Shown piece by piece: positions 1 through 8,295 of a stretch of DNA of 18,529 bases. Under the pieces are notes generated by a model that ran no database searches, was not told where the DNA came from, and worked only from the letters and a program-made list of their open reading frames with translations. Location of the stretch: positions 1-18,529 of the forward strand of contig DASXXX010000386.1 of assembly GCA_036502765.1 (NCBI GenBank). The letters run 5' to 3'. Origin of the DNA: DASUAS01 sp036502765 (lineage in GTDB: Bacteria; Actinomycetota; Acidimicrobiia; IMCC26256; DASPTH01). The position numbers and the translations under genes are program-made. Each line of letters begins with the position of its first letter. Position 1 is the stretch's first letter.

Positions 1-789
1 GCGGACCTCGCCCGACTTGAGGTTGGCGAGGAACTCGTCGCGCTGCTCGCGCTGCGTCTCTTCGAGGTACGCGCGCCGCGACAGCACCACGTTGTTGCGG
101 TTCTTGTCGAGCTCGATGATCTTGCACTCGATCTCGCGACCTACGTACGGCTGGAGGTCGCGCACGCGGCGCAGGTCGACCAGCGACGCGGGCAGGAAGC
201 CCCGCAGGCCGATGTCGAGGATCAGGCCGCCCTTGACCACTTCGATGACCGGGCCCTTGACGATCCCGTCCTTCTCCTTGATCTCCTCGATCGTGCCCCA
301 GGCTCGCTCGTACTGAGCGCGCTTCTTGGACAGGATGAGGCGACCGTCCTTGTCCTCCTTCTGGAGGACGAGGGCTTCGAGTTCGTCGTCGAGCGACACG
401 ATCTCGTGCGGGTCGACGTCGTTGCGGATGGAGAGCTCGCGCGAGGGAATGACGCCCTCGGACTTGAAGCCGATGTCGAGCAGCACTTCGTCGCTGTCGA
501 TCTTCACGACCCGGCCGGTGACGATGTCGCCGTCGTCGAACTCGACGATGGTGGCGTCGACGGCGTCGGCGAACGACTGTCCGCCGAGGTCGTCGAGGAC
601 GACGAGCTCGTTCTGGCCCTCTTCCTCGTCGTCGTCCGCGTCGGGCGCGGCGTCGACCGCCTCAACGGTCTCGGCGCCCTCGCTGGTCGCGACCTCGGGG
701 GGGTCGATGGCTTCCGGGTTGGCCTCGTAGGCCTCGCCGCTCTCCTCGGGGACGGTGGCAACTGCCTCCGTCACGTCCTGATCCGACAA
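1..789 (-). CDS. rpsA: 30S ribosomal protein S1, N-terminal 263 residues (3' end outside window)
   Basis: S1 binds single-stranded mRNA on the small ribosomal subunit and helps initiation. The first ~60 residues are an acidic, low-complexity leader. The first S1 repeat runs over about residues 87-156 (GDIVTGRVVKID, then DIGFKSEGVIPSREL). The second runs over about 174-239 (DIGLRGFLPASLVDLR, ending NNVVLSRRAYLEE). A third repeat begins at the window edge (LKSGEVR). The start is a TTG at 789-787, chosen because GAGGAG lies 7 bases upstream and no in-frame ATG gives a complete first repeat. The reading frame is open to base 1, so the gene is cut by the window and not truncated. In mycobacteria rpsA also follows polA. 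Identification is secure; only the exact start is inferred. Confidence 0.95.
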   Translation of the reverse strand, partial: MSDQDVTEAVATVPEESGEAYEANPEAIDPPEVATSEGAETVEAVDAAPDADDDEEEGQNELVVLDDLGGQSFADAVDATIVEFDDGDIVTGRVVKIDSDEVLLDIGFKSEGVIPSRELSIRNDVDPHEIVSLDDELEALVLQKEDKDGRLILSKKRAQYERAWGTIEEIKEKDGIVKGPVIEVVKGGLILDIGLRGFLPASLVDLRRVRDLQPYVGREIECKIIELDKNRNNVVLSRRAYLEETQREQRDEFLANLKSGEVR

Positions 790-876
790 CTTCTGACTCC
801 TCGGTGTGGGAACTTCTCGCGTCGCTGGCTGACCGGCGGGCGCGGAAGGCGGGCCCCGAGTTGAGGCCGAACGGAC

Positions 877-906
877 AGGCTACAGGTCGCTTCCCATTTT
901 CTGAAA
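877..906 (-). promoter_or_regulatory. Possible rpsA promoter
   Basis: On the minus strand TTTCAG (906-901) and TAGCCT (882-877) are separated by 18 bases. The second fits the actinobacterial TANNNT -10 pattern. They lie about 90 bases before the rpsA TTG codon, in the 128-base gap after the methyltransferase gene. This is a by-eye match only; the region otherwise shows no gene. Confidence 0.25.
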
Positions 907-917
907 TTCCCGGCGGT

Positions 918-1685
918 CTATTTCCAACCCTGATCCCGACGCGCGAGGAGCAGGAGCTCGTGGTGGTCGAGCGTCGGTGACTGACGGTGGTAGGCGCCCG
1001 GGGAGACGCCGTGCACCTCGATCGCGGCGAGACCGGCACCGCGTGCGAGCAGTTCGAGCTCGCGGGCGGTGAAACACGTGGTCCAGAGTTCGAACGGCGC
1101 CTCGGTGCCGTCGGGACCGCGCACCGTGGCCACTTCGTGCAGCACGCCGGTGGCGGCGTCGAACTCCTCGCCCGATTCCAGGTGCCGGACCGCGAACGCG
1201 GCCGAGAACGCGCTCACCGCCAGGGCACCTCCGGGTCGAAGGTTGGTGGCCGGGCGGAGCGTGGCGGCGATGCGGCCGAACACGTCGGCCTCATCGTGCC
1301 CGCCGAGCAGGCCGAAACCGCCCTGGCAGAGGCAGATGGTGGCGTCGAACTCACCGGGACGATCGAGGTCGCGCACGTCGAGCGCTTCGAAGGTCGCGGT
1401 GAGGCCGTCGACGGCCGCTGCCTCACGGGCGAGGCGCACGAACTCGGCGCTGTGGTCGACACCGACCACCTCGTAGCCGCGGCGCGCCAACGCGAGCGAG
1501 TGGCGGCCTGGACCGCACCCAACGTCGAGGACGCGCATCCCTGGCCGGAGCGCGAGCGCGTCGACCAGGAAGTCGACTTCCTGGTCCGTCCCCTTCGTGA
1601 ACGCGTTCCGCAGGTACGCCGGCCCCAGGAACTCGGCGACCGCGTCGAACCAGTAGGCGTCTTGGATGGGTGGTACGCCGGTCAC
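918..1685 (-). CDS. Class I SAM-dependent methyltransferase, substrate unknown
   Basis: A 255-residue cytosolic protein with a Rossmann-type SAM-binding core. Motif I is VLDVGCGPGRHSLALA (residues 52-67). The acidic residue closing strand 2 is D77 in VVGVDHS, and the post-I segment is ALDVRDLD. The motif near 151 (RPGGALAVSAFS) is the usual strand-5 region. This resembles Methyltransf_25/11 enzymes, which modify small molecules, but nothing shows the substrate. The LRP tripeptide occurs twice (LRPATNLRPGG), a small internal duplication where relatives normally have one copy. The start is a GTG with no clear Shine-Dalgarno sequence, so a later start is possible. It lies 26 bases after the membrane-protein gene and may be cotranscribed with it. 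Confidence 0.85.
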   Translation of the reverse strand: MTGVPPIQDAYWFDAVAEFLGPAYLRNAFTKGTDQEVDFLVDALALRPGMRVLDVGCGPGRHSLALARRGYEVVGVDHSAEFVRLAREAAAVDGLTATFEALDVRDLDRPGEFDATICLCQGGFGLLGGHDEADVFGRIAATLRPATNLRPGGALAVSAFSAAFAVRHLESGEEFDAATGVLHEVATVRGPDGTEAPFELWTTCFTARELELLARGAGLAAIEVHGVSPGAYHRQSPTLDHHELLLLARRDQGWK

Positions 1686-1711
1686 GAGCAGAGGCTATGA
1701 CCCTCCCAGGT

Positions 1712-3355
1712 CTACGCCTCGCCAGTGGCAGTGCATGTGCTCCCATCGCTCGCGCTCGCGACGACGCGCCACAGCGTGACACCATGCGACGTCGCGAGCA
1801 GCTCGCGACCCTGCCCGCGCCCGAGGTCGCGGTCGGTGACGAGGGCCACGGGACGGCTGCGCTCCCGCGCGACCTCCGCGGCCGCGCAGACGATCTTCGC
1901 GTTGGTCAGGTGCGCGTAGCCACGCGCTTCAGTTTCGTCATTGGAGAAGTAGGCGATGTCGGCGCCACGCGCGATTGACCACACCGGCCTCTCGAGGTAG
2001 GCGGACATCGTGACCGCGTCGAAGTCCTGCGCACTTACGACGTCATGCGCCAAGCCATGACGCTCGGCGGTCGTCGCGAGGAATCGGTTGGGTGCGAACT
2101 CCTGCTGCGTCTGCGCGGGCAGCATCGTGACCATCGCGACGACCTGCGCGCCGAGCACGACGGCGACAACCGCGCCGAGGGTCACCCGCGAACGGCGACG
2201 CGTTGCCCGCACGTTGGGGCCCGGGTCGACCTGCGGTGACGCAGCCGCGCACCACACGCACGCGAGGAACAGAAGAAAGTACTCGCCGGCGTAGTGGGAA
2301 CGGTCGGGCAGCACGACGACGTACGAGAAGACCAGGTAGCCAGCCGCACCGACCAGCCAGAGTCGCAGGGCGAAGGGATGTGCGCGAATCGCCCAGGCGA
2401 TCGCACCGACGACCGAGAGGCCCAGGAGGGCCTGCAGCGCGGTGGGCTGCGGGAGCTGGTCGAGCACGTTGGTGTTCCAGCGGCCGATGCCGGCGGGCAG
2501 GGGGAACAAACCTCGCCACGGACCAGCCAGCGACACCTGGAACCGCTGGGGCGAGAAGCTCGACAACGGCGCGTTGGGGATTCCGAGGGCGAAGCTGTGG
2601 TAGTCGGCGGGAGGGATGCAGGTGATCGCGGCGATCCCCGCGGACACGATCCCGGCGGCGGCGACCACCAGCGGCTTCCCCCACCATCGCGAGGTGTGCC
2701 TGCTCGCGCGCTCACTCCATGCGCACCATCCGATGGTGAGCCCGACCGCGACGACGAGGACGCCGCCGGCCATGCTCGTCCACGCCAGCAGCACGAGCAG
2801 GACACCGGTCGGACCCCATGCCGGCTTGGGCTGTGCGAGGCAGACGAGCGCGAGCACGAGCAGCAGCATCTCGACGCTGTACGACCGGCTGATGACGCCG
2901 TACTCGAACGTGACGAAGTAGCCAGCCACGATCGCGGTCCGCACGGCGATCGAGAAGGGCGCCTTGAACAAGATGACTGCGTAGGTGCACGTGAGCACCG
3001 CCCACTCGAACACCTGCATCGCGCGTGGATCGGCGGTGAACCGGCTGATCGCGAAGAGCGGGAGGTACCACAGGATCGGGTGACCCTCGTAGCGCAGGTT
3101 CGAGTAGAGCGACCCAACCGAATGGCTGGCGCGCGCGATGTTCCACGCCTGCACCTCGTCGAACCACATGGCGTGGGCGTGGATGCAGTACCCCGCGATC
3201 ACGCTGGCGACGACGAGAACTGCGGAGAGAATGAGCGGGGAGGCGGCCCTGGACGCAGTGTCGGCGTCCGGCTCGGTCGGAGCCTCGGGCGGCGGATCGA
3301 CGGTGGTCGACGCCCGGCTCCCCGGTCGTCGGGCCTCGTCGATGACGCTGGACAT
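1712..3355 (-). CDS. Polytopic membrane protein, GT-C glycosyltransferase-like
   Basis: A 547-residue protein with a Pro/Glu-rich cytoplasmic N-terminus (about 1-40) and then many hydrophobic stretches, roughly eight to eleven membrane spans. After the first span comes WFDE (64-67), followed by EGHP (90-93). An acidic pair in the first outer loop is the hallmark of GT-C enzymes, which transfer sugars from polyprenyl-phosphate donors on the outer face of the membrane. A soluble C-terminal segment of about 130 residues follows the last span. Donor and acceptor cannot be read from sequence. The ATG at 3355 is the first available start, 46 bases after the polA stop, with no strong ribosome-binding site. 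Family assignment is moderate; glycosyl transfer itself is inferred from the motif and topology. Confidence 0.65.
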   Translation of the reverse strand: MSSVIDEARRPGSRASTTVDPPPEAPTEPDADTASRAASPLILSAVLVVASVIAGYCIHAHAMWFDEVQAWNIARASHSVGSLYSNLRYEGHPILWYLPLFAISRFTADPRAMQVFEWAVLTCTYAVILFKAPFSIAVRTAIVAGYFVTFEYGVISRSYSVEMLLLVLALVCLAQPKPAWGPTGVLLVLLAWTSMAGGVLVVAVGLTIGWCAWSERASRHTSRWWGKPLVVAAAGIVSAGIAAITCIPPADYHSFALGIPNAPLSSFSPQRFQVSLAGPWRGLFPLPAGIGRWNTNVLDQLPQPTALQALLGLSVVGAIAWAIRAHPFALRLWLVGAAGYLVFSYVVVLPDRSHYAGEYFLLFLACVWCAAASPQVDPGPNVRATRRRSRVTLGAVVAVVLGAQVVAMVTMLPAQTQQEFAPNRFLATTAERHGLAHDVVSAQDFDAVTMSAYLERPVWSIARGADIAYFSNDETEARGYAHLTNAKIVCAAAEVARERSRPVALVTDRDLGRGQGRELLATSHGVTLWRVVASASDGSTCTATGEA

Positions 3356-3401
3356 TGCGAACTGATCGACCCTCTCGGTTCGCGACTGAAGTGGAGAATG
3401 C

Positions 3402-6050
3402 CTACTTGGCGGAGGCCCAGTTGGGGCCGAAGCCGGTGTCGACGGTGAGGGGCACGCGCAGCTCGGTGACCTGTTCCATCACCTCGCGCACCAGCACCTC
3501 GGTCGCGACTTCCTCGCCCTCGGGTACTTCGAGCACCAGTTCGTCGTGCACGGTGAGCAGCATGCGCGACTCGGAGCCGACGGCGTCGAGCGCGCGGTCG
3601 AGGTCGATCATCGCCAGCTTGAAGATGTCGGCCGCACTCCCCTGCACCGGCGCGTTCTGCGCCATGCGCTCCCCCATCTGGCGGATGCGGAAGTTGTCGG
3701 ACGACAACTCGGTGATCTGGCGTCGCCGACCGAAGATCGTGGTGGTGTAGCCGCGCTCCTTGGCCTCCTGCACCGTGTCGACCATGAACGCCTTCACGTT
3801 GGGAAAACCGTCGAAGTAGGCATCGAGGATCTCGGCCGCCTCACCGGTGGGGATGCCGAGCCGCGTGCCGAGTCCGTAGGCCTCCATGCCGTACGCCAGG
3901 CCGTAGTTCACGACCTTGGCGAAGCGCCGTTGGGCGTCGTCGACGTCGGCCTCGGCGACGCCGAACACCTTCGACGCGGTGGTGGTGTGCACGTCGGCGC
4001 CGCGGTCGAACGCGTCGATCAGCCCGGGATCCTCGGCTAGGTGCGCGAGCACCCGCAGCTCGATCTGCGAGTAGTCGGCGGTGAGGATCCCCCACCCGGG
4101 GTCGGCGACGAACGCGCGGCGCATCTCGCGGCCGTCGGCGGTGCGCACCGGCACGTTCTGCAGGTTGGGGGCCTCGCTCGAGATCCGGCCGGTGGTGGTG
4201 TCGGTCTGCTTGAACGTGGCGTGGATGCGTCCGTCGGCGGCGATGAGCGGCGGCAGCGCGTCGGCGTAGGTGCTGCGCAACTTCTCGACCTCGCGGTACC
4301 GGAGGAGGTCCTCGACGATCGGGTGCTCGTCGGCCATCTTCTGCAACGAGTCGGCGTCGGTCGACGGCCCGGTCTTCGTCTTCTTCACCGGGATCAGGCC
4401 GAGCTCGTCGAAGAGGATGGTGCGCAGCTGCGGCGTGGAGTTGACGTTGAACTCCTTGCCCGCGTGCGCGTAGATCCGCTGCACGTACATGTCGCACTGC
4501 TCGGCGAGATCCTTGCGCAGCACCTCGAGGAACTCGCGGTCGATGCGGATGCCGAACGTCTCCATGCGCGCGAGCACCCGCACCAGCGGGAGCTCGAAGC
4601 GCTCGTAGAGATCGGTGAGCTCGCGGGCGTCGAGGGCGTGGTCGAGGGCGGCGGCGAGCTGCAGCACCACGCTCGCGCGCCGGCCGGTCTGCTCGATCTC
4701 GATCTCGCCGTCGAGGTCGAGGGTGCCGGGCTCGGCGTCGGGCGACTGCACCTCCACCGCGAGGAAGTCGAGCGCGAGGTCATCGAGCAGGAGCCGACCC
4801 GACCCCGGGTTGACGAGGTACGCCATCAACGCGGTGTCGTGGTGCAACGTGCGGATGTCGCGCCCGAGCCCGTGCATGAGCTCCTTGGCGCGGTGCGCGA
4901 TCAGCGGCGGACCACCGTCGGCGAAGAGCGCGTCGAGCGCGGCGCTCACCTTCGGCGATGCGAGGAACGACGCGTCCAGGTACGCGGCGTGCGCGTCGTC
5001 ACGCGCGATCGCGAGTGCGCGCACGGGACTGGCCGCTGCCGCGCCCTCCCACCGCGCTTCGATCGCATAGGGCTCGCCGAGGGTGACGAGCTCCTCGAGG
5101 AGCGCGAGGACCTTGCCCTCGTCTCGCAGGGTGACGACCTCGACCTCGAGCACCTCGCGCTCGGTGTCGGCGGCCTGCTCCCCCACCGCTTCGAAGAGCC
5201 GCGGCAGCAGGGTGCGGAACGCAAGCTGGTCGAAGAGCAGACGCACCTGCTCGCGATCCCACGCCCCCATGCGGAGCTCGGCAGGTTCGACATCGAGCTC
5301 GACGTCGAGGACCAGCCGCGACATCTGCCGGTTCAAGAAGACGCGGTCGCGCGCCTCGCCGAGGTTCTCGCGCTGCTTGGGCGGGAGCTCGTCGAGGTGC
5401 TCGTAGATCCCCTCGAGGTTCCCGTAGGTGTTGACGAGCTTGGCCGCGGTCTTCTCGCCGATGCCGGGAACGCCGGGGAGGTTGTCGCTGGGATCGCCCC
5501 GCAGCGCCGCGTACTCGGGGTACTGCGCCGGCGTGACCTTGGTGCGCTCCAGGATCCCGGCCTCGTCGTAGAGCGCGTAGTCGGACACGCCGCGCCGGTT
5601 GTAGAGCACCTTGACGTGCGGGTCCGACACGAGCTGGTAGCTGTCGCGGTCACCGGTGACGATCACCACGTCGATGCCGGCCGCGGCGGCTCGCGTCGCC
5701 AGCGTGGCGATCACGTCGTCGGCCTCGACGCCCGGGACTTGCAAGGTAGGGATGTGCAGCGCGTCGACGACCTCGTGGATCAACGGGATCTGCGGCACGA
5801 AGAGATCGGGCGTCTCCTTGCGGGTGCCCTTGTAGTCGGCGTCGAGCTCGTGCCGGAAGTTCTTCCCCGGCTCGTCGAACACGACCGCGATCCCGTCGGG
5901 GCGCTCGTCGCCGAGGACCTTCACGAGCATCGAGGTGAACCCGAAGACCGCGTTCGTGACCGTGCCCTCGGGCGTCGCCAGGTCGGCGGGGAGCGCGTAG
6001 AAGGCTCGGTACGCGAGCGACAGGCCGTCGATCAGGAGGAGCGTCGCCAT
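3402..6050 (-). CDS. polA: DNA polymerase I
   Basis: An 882-residue family A polymerase for Okazaki-fragment maturation and repair. Residues 1-290 are the 5' nuclease (LLIDGLSLAYRAFYAL, GVEADDVIATLA, VTGDRDSYQLV, DPSDNLPGVPGIGEKTA). About 300-480 is a 3'-5' exonuclease fold that has lost its active site: the DxE motif reads YAIEARWEG near 330, and the late Asp is Ser in RRASVVLQL near 459. The D in DTALMAYL near 405 remains. The polymerase has motif A DYSQIELR (D659), the O helix with K712 and Y716 (KVVNYGLAYGM), and motif C VHDELVLEV (D836). I chose ATG 6050 over an upstream in-frame start at 6146 because the conserved protein begins MATLLLIDG; the ribosome-binding site is weak. It is 49 bases after the pdtaR-like gene, as in mycobacterial synteny. 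Confidence 0.97.
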   Translation of the reverse strand: MATLLLIDGLSLAYRAFYALPADLATPEGTVTNAVFGFTSMLVKVLGDERPDGIAVVFDEPGKNFRHELDADYKGTRKETPDLFVPQIPLIHEVVDALHIPTLQVPGVEADDVIATLATRAAAAGIDVVIVTGDRDSYQLVSDPHVKVLYNRRGVSDYALYDEAGILERTKVTPAQYPEYAALRGDPSDNLPGVPGIGEKTAAKLVNTYGNLEGIYEHLDELPPKQRENLGEARDRVFLNRQMSRLVLDVELDVEPAELRMGAWDREQVRLLFDQLAFRTLLPRLFEAVGEQAADTEREVLEVEVVTLRDEGKVLALLEELVTLGEPYAIEARWEGAAAASPVRALAIARDDAHAAYLDASFLASPKVSAALDALFADGGPPLIAHRAKELMHGLGRDIRTLHHDTALMAYLVNPGSGRLLLDDLALDFLAVEVQSPDAEPGTLDLDGEIEIEQTGRRASVVLQLAAALDHALDARELTDLYERFELPLVRVLARMETFGIRIDREFLEVLRKDLAEQCDMYVQRIYAHAGKEFNVNSTPQLRTILFDELGLIPVKKTKTGPSTDADSLQKMADEHPIVEDLLRYREVEKLRSTYADALPPLIAADGRIHATFKQTDTTTGRISSEAPNLQNVPVRTADGREMRRAFVADPGWGILTADYSQIELRVLAHLAEDPGLIDAFDRGADVHTTTASKVFGVAEADVDDAQRRFAKVVNYGLAYGMEAYGLGTRLGIPTGEAAEILDAYFDGFPNVKAFMVDTVQEAKERGYTTTIFGRRRQITELSSDNFRIRQMGERMAQNAPVQGSAADIFKLAMIDLDRALDAVGSESRMLLTVHDELVLEVPEGEEVATEVLVREVMEQVTELRVPLTVDTGFGPNWASAK

Positions 6051-6099
6051 CGAAGGCGATGGTACGTCGCGCGGCTCGCCGTTGTTCGGGGGAAGTCGA

Positions 6100-6687
6100 T
6101 CAGGGTGTGAGCTCGCCGTCGATGATGCGGCGCGCGATCTCGTCATTCCTCACCCGGTTGGTCATCGCCTGCTGCTGGATGAATCGCCAGGCGTCCTGCT
6201 CGCTCATGCCGTGCTCGTCCATCAGGCGGCCCTTCGCCCGATCGATCACCTTCCGCGCATCGAGACGAGACTGGAGGTCCTCGAGGTCACGCTCGAGTGC
6301 GGTGAGCTCGGCGAAGCGGCCCAGCGCGACCTCGATCGCGGGGATCAGGTCGCTCTTCTGGAACGGCTTCACCAGGTAGGCCAGCGCACCCGCGTCGCGC
6401 GCCTGCTCCACCAGCTCGCGCTGCGAGAACGCGGTGACCATGAGCACTGCGGCGAGGCGGTCGCCGGCGATCTCCCGCGCCGCCGACAGGCCGTCGAGGC
6501 CGGGCATCTTGATGTCGAGGATCACGAGGTCAGGCCGCAGGTCGCGCACCAGCTCGACCGCTTCGTCGCCCCGGCCGGTCTCGCCGACGACGTCGTAGCC
6601 GTCCTCCTGCAGGAGCTCCTTGAGATCGAGCCGGATGATCGCCTCGTCCTCGGCGATCACCACACGAGTGGGGCGGGGGTCAGTCAC
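6100..6687 (-). CDS. pdtaR: PdtaR-like response regulator with RNA-binding ANTAR domain
   Basis: A 195-residue two-domain regulator. The receiver domain (about 8-125) has the acidic pair E13/D14, phospho-acceptor D58 in LVILDIKMPG, T85 in VTAFS and K107 in YLVKPF. The ANTAR domain (about 128-189) has the pattern RKVIDRAKGRLMDEHGMSE. ANTAR proteins bind paired hairpins in mRNA and act by antitermination or translation control once phosphorylated. Sequence and position before polA match Rv1626 (PdtaR) of M. tuberculosis, whose kinase PdtaS is encoded elsewhere; no kinase is visible here. I prefer GTG 6687 because GGGAG sits 4 bases upstream. A TTG at 6705 overlaps the stop of the preceding gene and is the alternative, adding six residues. 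Coupled translation with that gene is likely. Confidence 0.9.
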   Translation of the reverse strand: MTDPRPTRVVIAEDEAIIRLDLKELLQEDGYDVVGETGRGDEAVELVRDLRPDLVILDIKMPGLDGLSAAREIAGDRLAAVLMVTAFSQRELVEQARDAGALAYLVKPFQKSDLIPAIEVALGRFAELTALERDLEDLQSRLDARKVIDRAKGRLMDEHGMSEQDAWRFIQQQAMTNRVRNDEIARRIIDGELTP

Positions 6688-6701
6688 GGCGCTCCCGGGC
6701 G

Positions 6702-7001
6702 TCAACGGGCCGACAGTTCGGCCGAGATGCGGTCGAGCAGGGAGTCCTGCTCCCGCACGAGCTCGCTCACGGTACGACGCAGCGACTCGGCGTGCTGGGC
6801 CTGCGCGTCGGCGTGACGGCGGGCGTCGCGCGCCTCGACGTCGGCGAGGGGCGTCTCGGCCACCAGCGCCCGGAGACGCACGTCCTCAGCTTCTTCTTCC
6901 AAGAACCCCAGCTGCTCCTCGGTGACCGCGAGCTCGGCGCGGATGCGCTTCAGGCGCTCGCTGACGTCGACGAGTCGACGCTGCAGCAGGGACTGTGACA
7001 T
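6702..7001 (-). CDS. Small coiled-coil protein of unknown function
   Basis: A 99-residue protein with no signal peptide or membrane segment. It is rich in Glu, Arg, Leu and Ala and reads as one long alpha-helical coiled coil, from LQRRLVDVSERLKRIRAEL to LVREQDSLLDRISAEL. I recognise no named family. It is immediately upstream of the ANTAR regulator and its TGA stop overlaps the regulator's alternative TTG start, so the two are almost certainly one transcript. It could modulate the regulator, but that is inference from position only. The ATG at 7001 is the first in-frame start, with no convincing Shine-Dalgarno sequence. Its start faces the divergent peptidase gene across a gap of only 39 bases. 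Confidence 0.7.
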   Translation of the reverse strand: MSQSLLQRRLVDVSERLKRIRAELAVTEEQLGFLEEEAEDVRLRALVAETPLADVEARDARRHADAQAQHAESLRRTVSELVREQDSLLDRISAELSAR

Positions 7002-7020
7002 AAGGAGGACATCCTAGATG
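7002..7020 (+). promoter_or_regulatory. Strong Shine-Dalgarno plus ATG, out of frame with the following peptidase
   Basis: AAGGAGG (7002-7008) is followed 9 bases later by ATG (7018-7020), a near-ideal initiation site. The frame opened by this ATG is not that of the M23 peptidase, whose own GTG candidates (7041, 7083) lack good ribosome-binding sites. It may initiate a short overlapping leader ORF, or it may be the original peptidase start displaced by an indel. The match could also be chance. Confidence 0.3.
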
Positions 7021-7040
7021 GGAGGTCTCGATCCGGGGGT

Positions 7041-8147
7041 GTGTTCAAGCAGGTTGCGGGTTCTGCCGACACCCCGAACACCGTGCTCCGACGCATCGCC
7101 GTCCTCGCCAGCCTCACCGCATGCACCGCCGCCCTCGCGCTGGCGGGTCCCGCCGCGCACGCCGCCGACGACACGACGACCCCGACTGGTCGCGACCCGG
7201 TGACCCTCGCCCAGCAGCGCCTCGACGAGGCCCGAGGTCAGGCCACCGAGATCTCGGGACGCGTCTCGGCCGCGCAGACCCAGCAGGCCAAGCTCGAGGC
7301 CGAGATCGCCGACGCCGAGGCGAAGATCCCGGTGCTGCGGGCGAAGGCCACCGAGCTCCGGGCCCAGGTGAAGGCCCGGGCGGCGCAGCTCTACGTGCGC
7401 CACGGCGGGACCGCCGCGTTCGAGTCGACGATGGCCGCCGCGAGCACGGAGGACGGCCTCCGCGCCGCGCACCTCACCGACACCATCGGCGAGCAGGATC
7501 TCGACGCGGCAACCGAGCTGCGCACGACGGCCGAGAAGCTCGCGACGCGCGAGGCGGAACTGAAGCAGCAGCGAGCCGACCTGGAGAAGACCATCACCGA
7601 CCTCGCACCGCTGAACGACCTCCTGCAACAGAAGCTGCAGGTCGCCAGCGCGCTGTACGACAAGGTGCACGCGCTCGTGGTCGACGGCGCATCGAAGCAC
7701 GGCGTCGACGTGGCGACGAGCGCGACCGCGTGTCCGGTGAAGGGCCTCGTCGTGTTCACCGACGACTTCGGCGAGCTCCGTCCCGGCGGTCCACATCCCG
7801 GCATCGACATGGCCGCGGTGGCCGAGACGCCGGTCGTCGCGGTGTCCGACGGGGTGTGGCGTCACGACGTCGGCGGCGACGGCGGCAACGGCGTCTGGCT
7901 GACCGGCGTCGACAACGTGTCGTACTACTACGCGCACTTCTCGCACTACTCCGACGCGCCCGAAGGCCTGGTCAAGGCGGGGGACGTCATCGGATTCGTC
8001 GGCATGACCGGCAACGCGACCGGACCTCACCTCCACTTCGAGATCCACCCCGGCAAGCCGGGCGAGAAGCCGCCGGTCGACCCGTTCGCGACGCTGCTCG
8101 CGCTCTGCGACGCCAATCTCCCGAAGGCCAAGGCGAACCCGAACTAA
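7041..8147 (+). CDS. Secreted coiled-coil M23 (LytM) family peptidase
   Basis: The protein probably cleaves, or regulates cleavage of, peptidoglycan cross-bridges outside the cell. A signal peptide spans about residues 15-42 (LRRIAVLASLTACTAAL, ending AHA before ADD). A long coiled coil follows (about 50-215, with LDEARGQATEISGRVSAAQ). A LytM domain runs from about 235 to 350. Zinc ligands are complete: H252 and D256 in HPGIDMA, and H330/H332 in GPHLHFEIHP. Coiled-coil plus LytM layout is that of EnvC-like and RipC-like proteins working with FtsEX, but no ftsEX is nearby. The GTG at 7041 is the longest start. The GTG at 7083 would put the signal peptide at the very N-terminus and may be the real one. 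The gene ends 15 bases before tRNA-Leu. Confidence 0.88.
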   Translation: MFKQVAGSADTPNTVLRRIAVLASLTACTAALALAGPAAHAADDTTTPTGRDPVTLAQQRLDEARGQATEISGRVSAAQTQQAKLEAEIADAEAKIPVLRAKATELRAQVKARAAQLYVRHGGTAAFESTMAAASTEDGLRAAHLTDTIGEQDLDAATELRTTAEKLATREAELKQQRADLEKTITDLAPLNDLLQQKLQVASALYDKVHALVVDGASKHGVDVATSATACPVKGLVVFTDDFGELRPGGPHPGIDMAAVAETPVVAVSDGVWRHDVGGDGGNGVWLTGVDNVSYYYAHFSHYSDAPEGLVKAGDVIGFVGMTGNATGPHLHFEIHPGKPGEKPPVDPFATLLALCDANLPKAKANPN

Positions 8148-8162
8148 CGTCGTCGCGTTCGA

Positions 8163-8245
8163 GCCCGGATGGCGGAACGGCATACGCAGTCGACTCAAAA
8201 TCGACCGCCCTCACGGGCATGTGGGTTCGAATCCCACTCCGGGCA
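8163..8245 (+). tRNA. tRNA-Leu (anticodon CAA)
   Basis: The 7-bp acceptor stem GCCCGGA/TCCGGGC (8163-8169 with 8238-8244) is perfect. The D stem is GCG/CGC, and the anticodon stem GTCGA/TCGAC encloses loop CTCAAAA, so CAA lies at 8196-8198 and reads UUG. The class II variable arm GCCC/GGGC (8207-8218) is typical of Leu tRNAs. The T arm is GTGGG-TTCGAAT-CCCAC. The discriminator is A8245, and the 3' CCA is not encoded (CCG follows). Its 3' end serves as an integration site. Confidence 0.96.
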
Positions 8246-8247
8246 CC
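8225..8247 (+). repeat. attL core (tRNA 3' end)
   Basis: A 23-bp direct repeat containing ttcgaatcccactccggg, covering part of the T arm, the 3' acceptor strand and two bases beyond. It is identical to 12050-12072. Flanking bases differ on both sides (8224 g versus a, 8248 g versus c), so the repeat limits are sharp. Confidence 0.8.
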
Positions 8248-8295
8248 GCGTCCGTGCAGGTCACAACGCTTTGGAGGCTCGCGGGGAGCCTCGCT

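Noticed and set aside
4041..6110. 689-codon plus-strand open frame opposite polA
   Set aside because: It lies wholly antisense to a polymerase with every catalytic motif. Its Gly/Val/Arg/Glu-rich translation is the usual GC-rich shadow.
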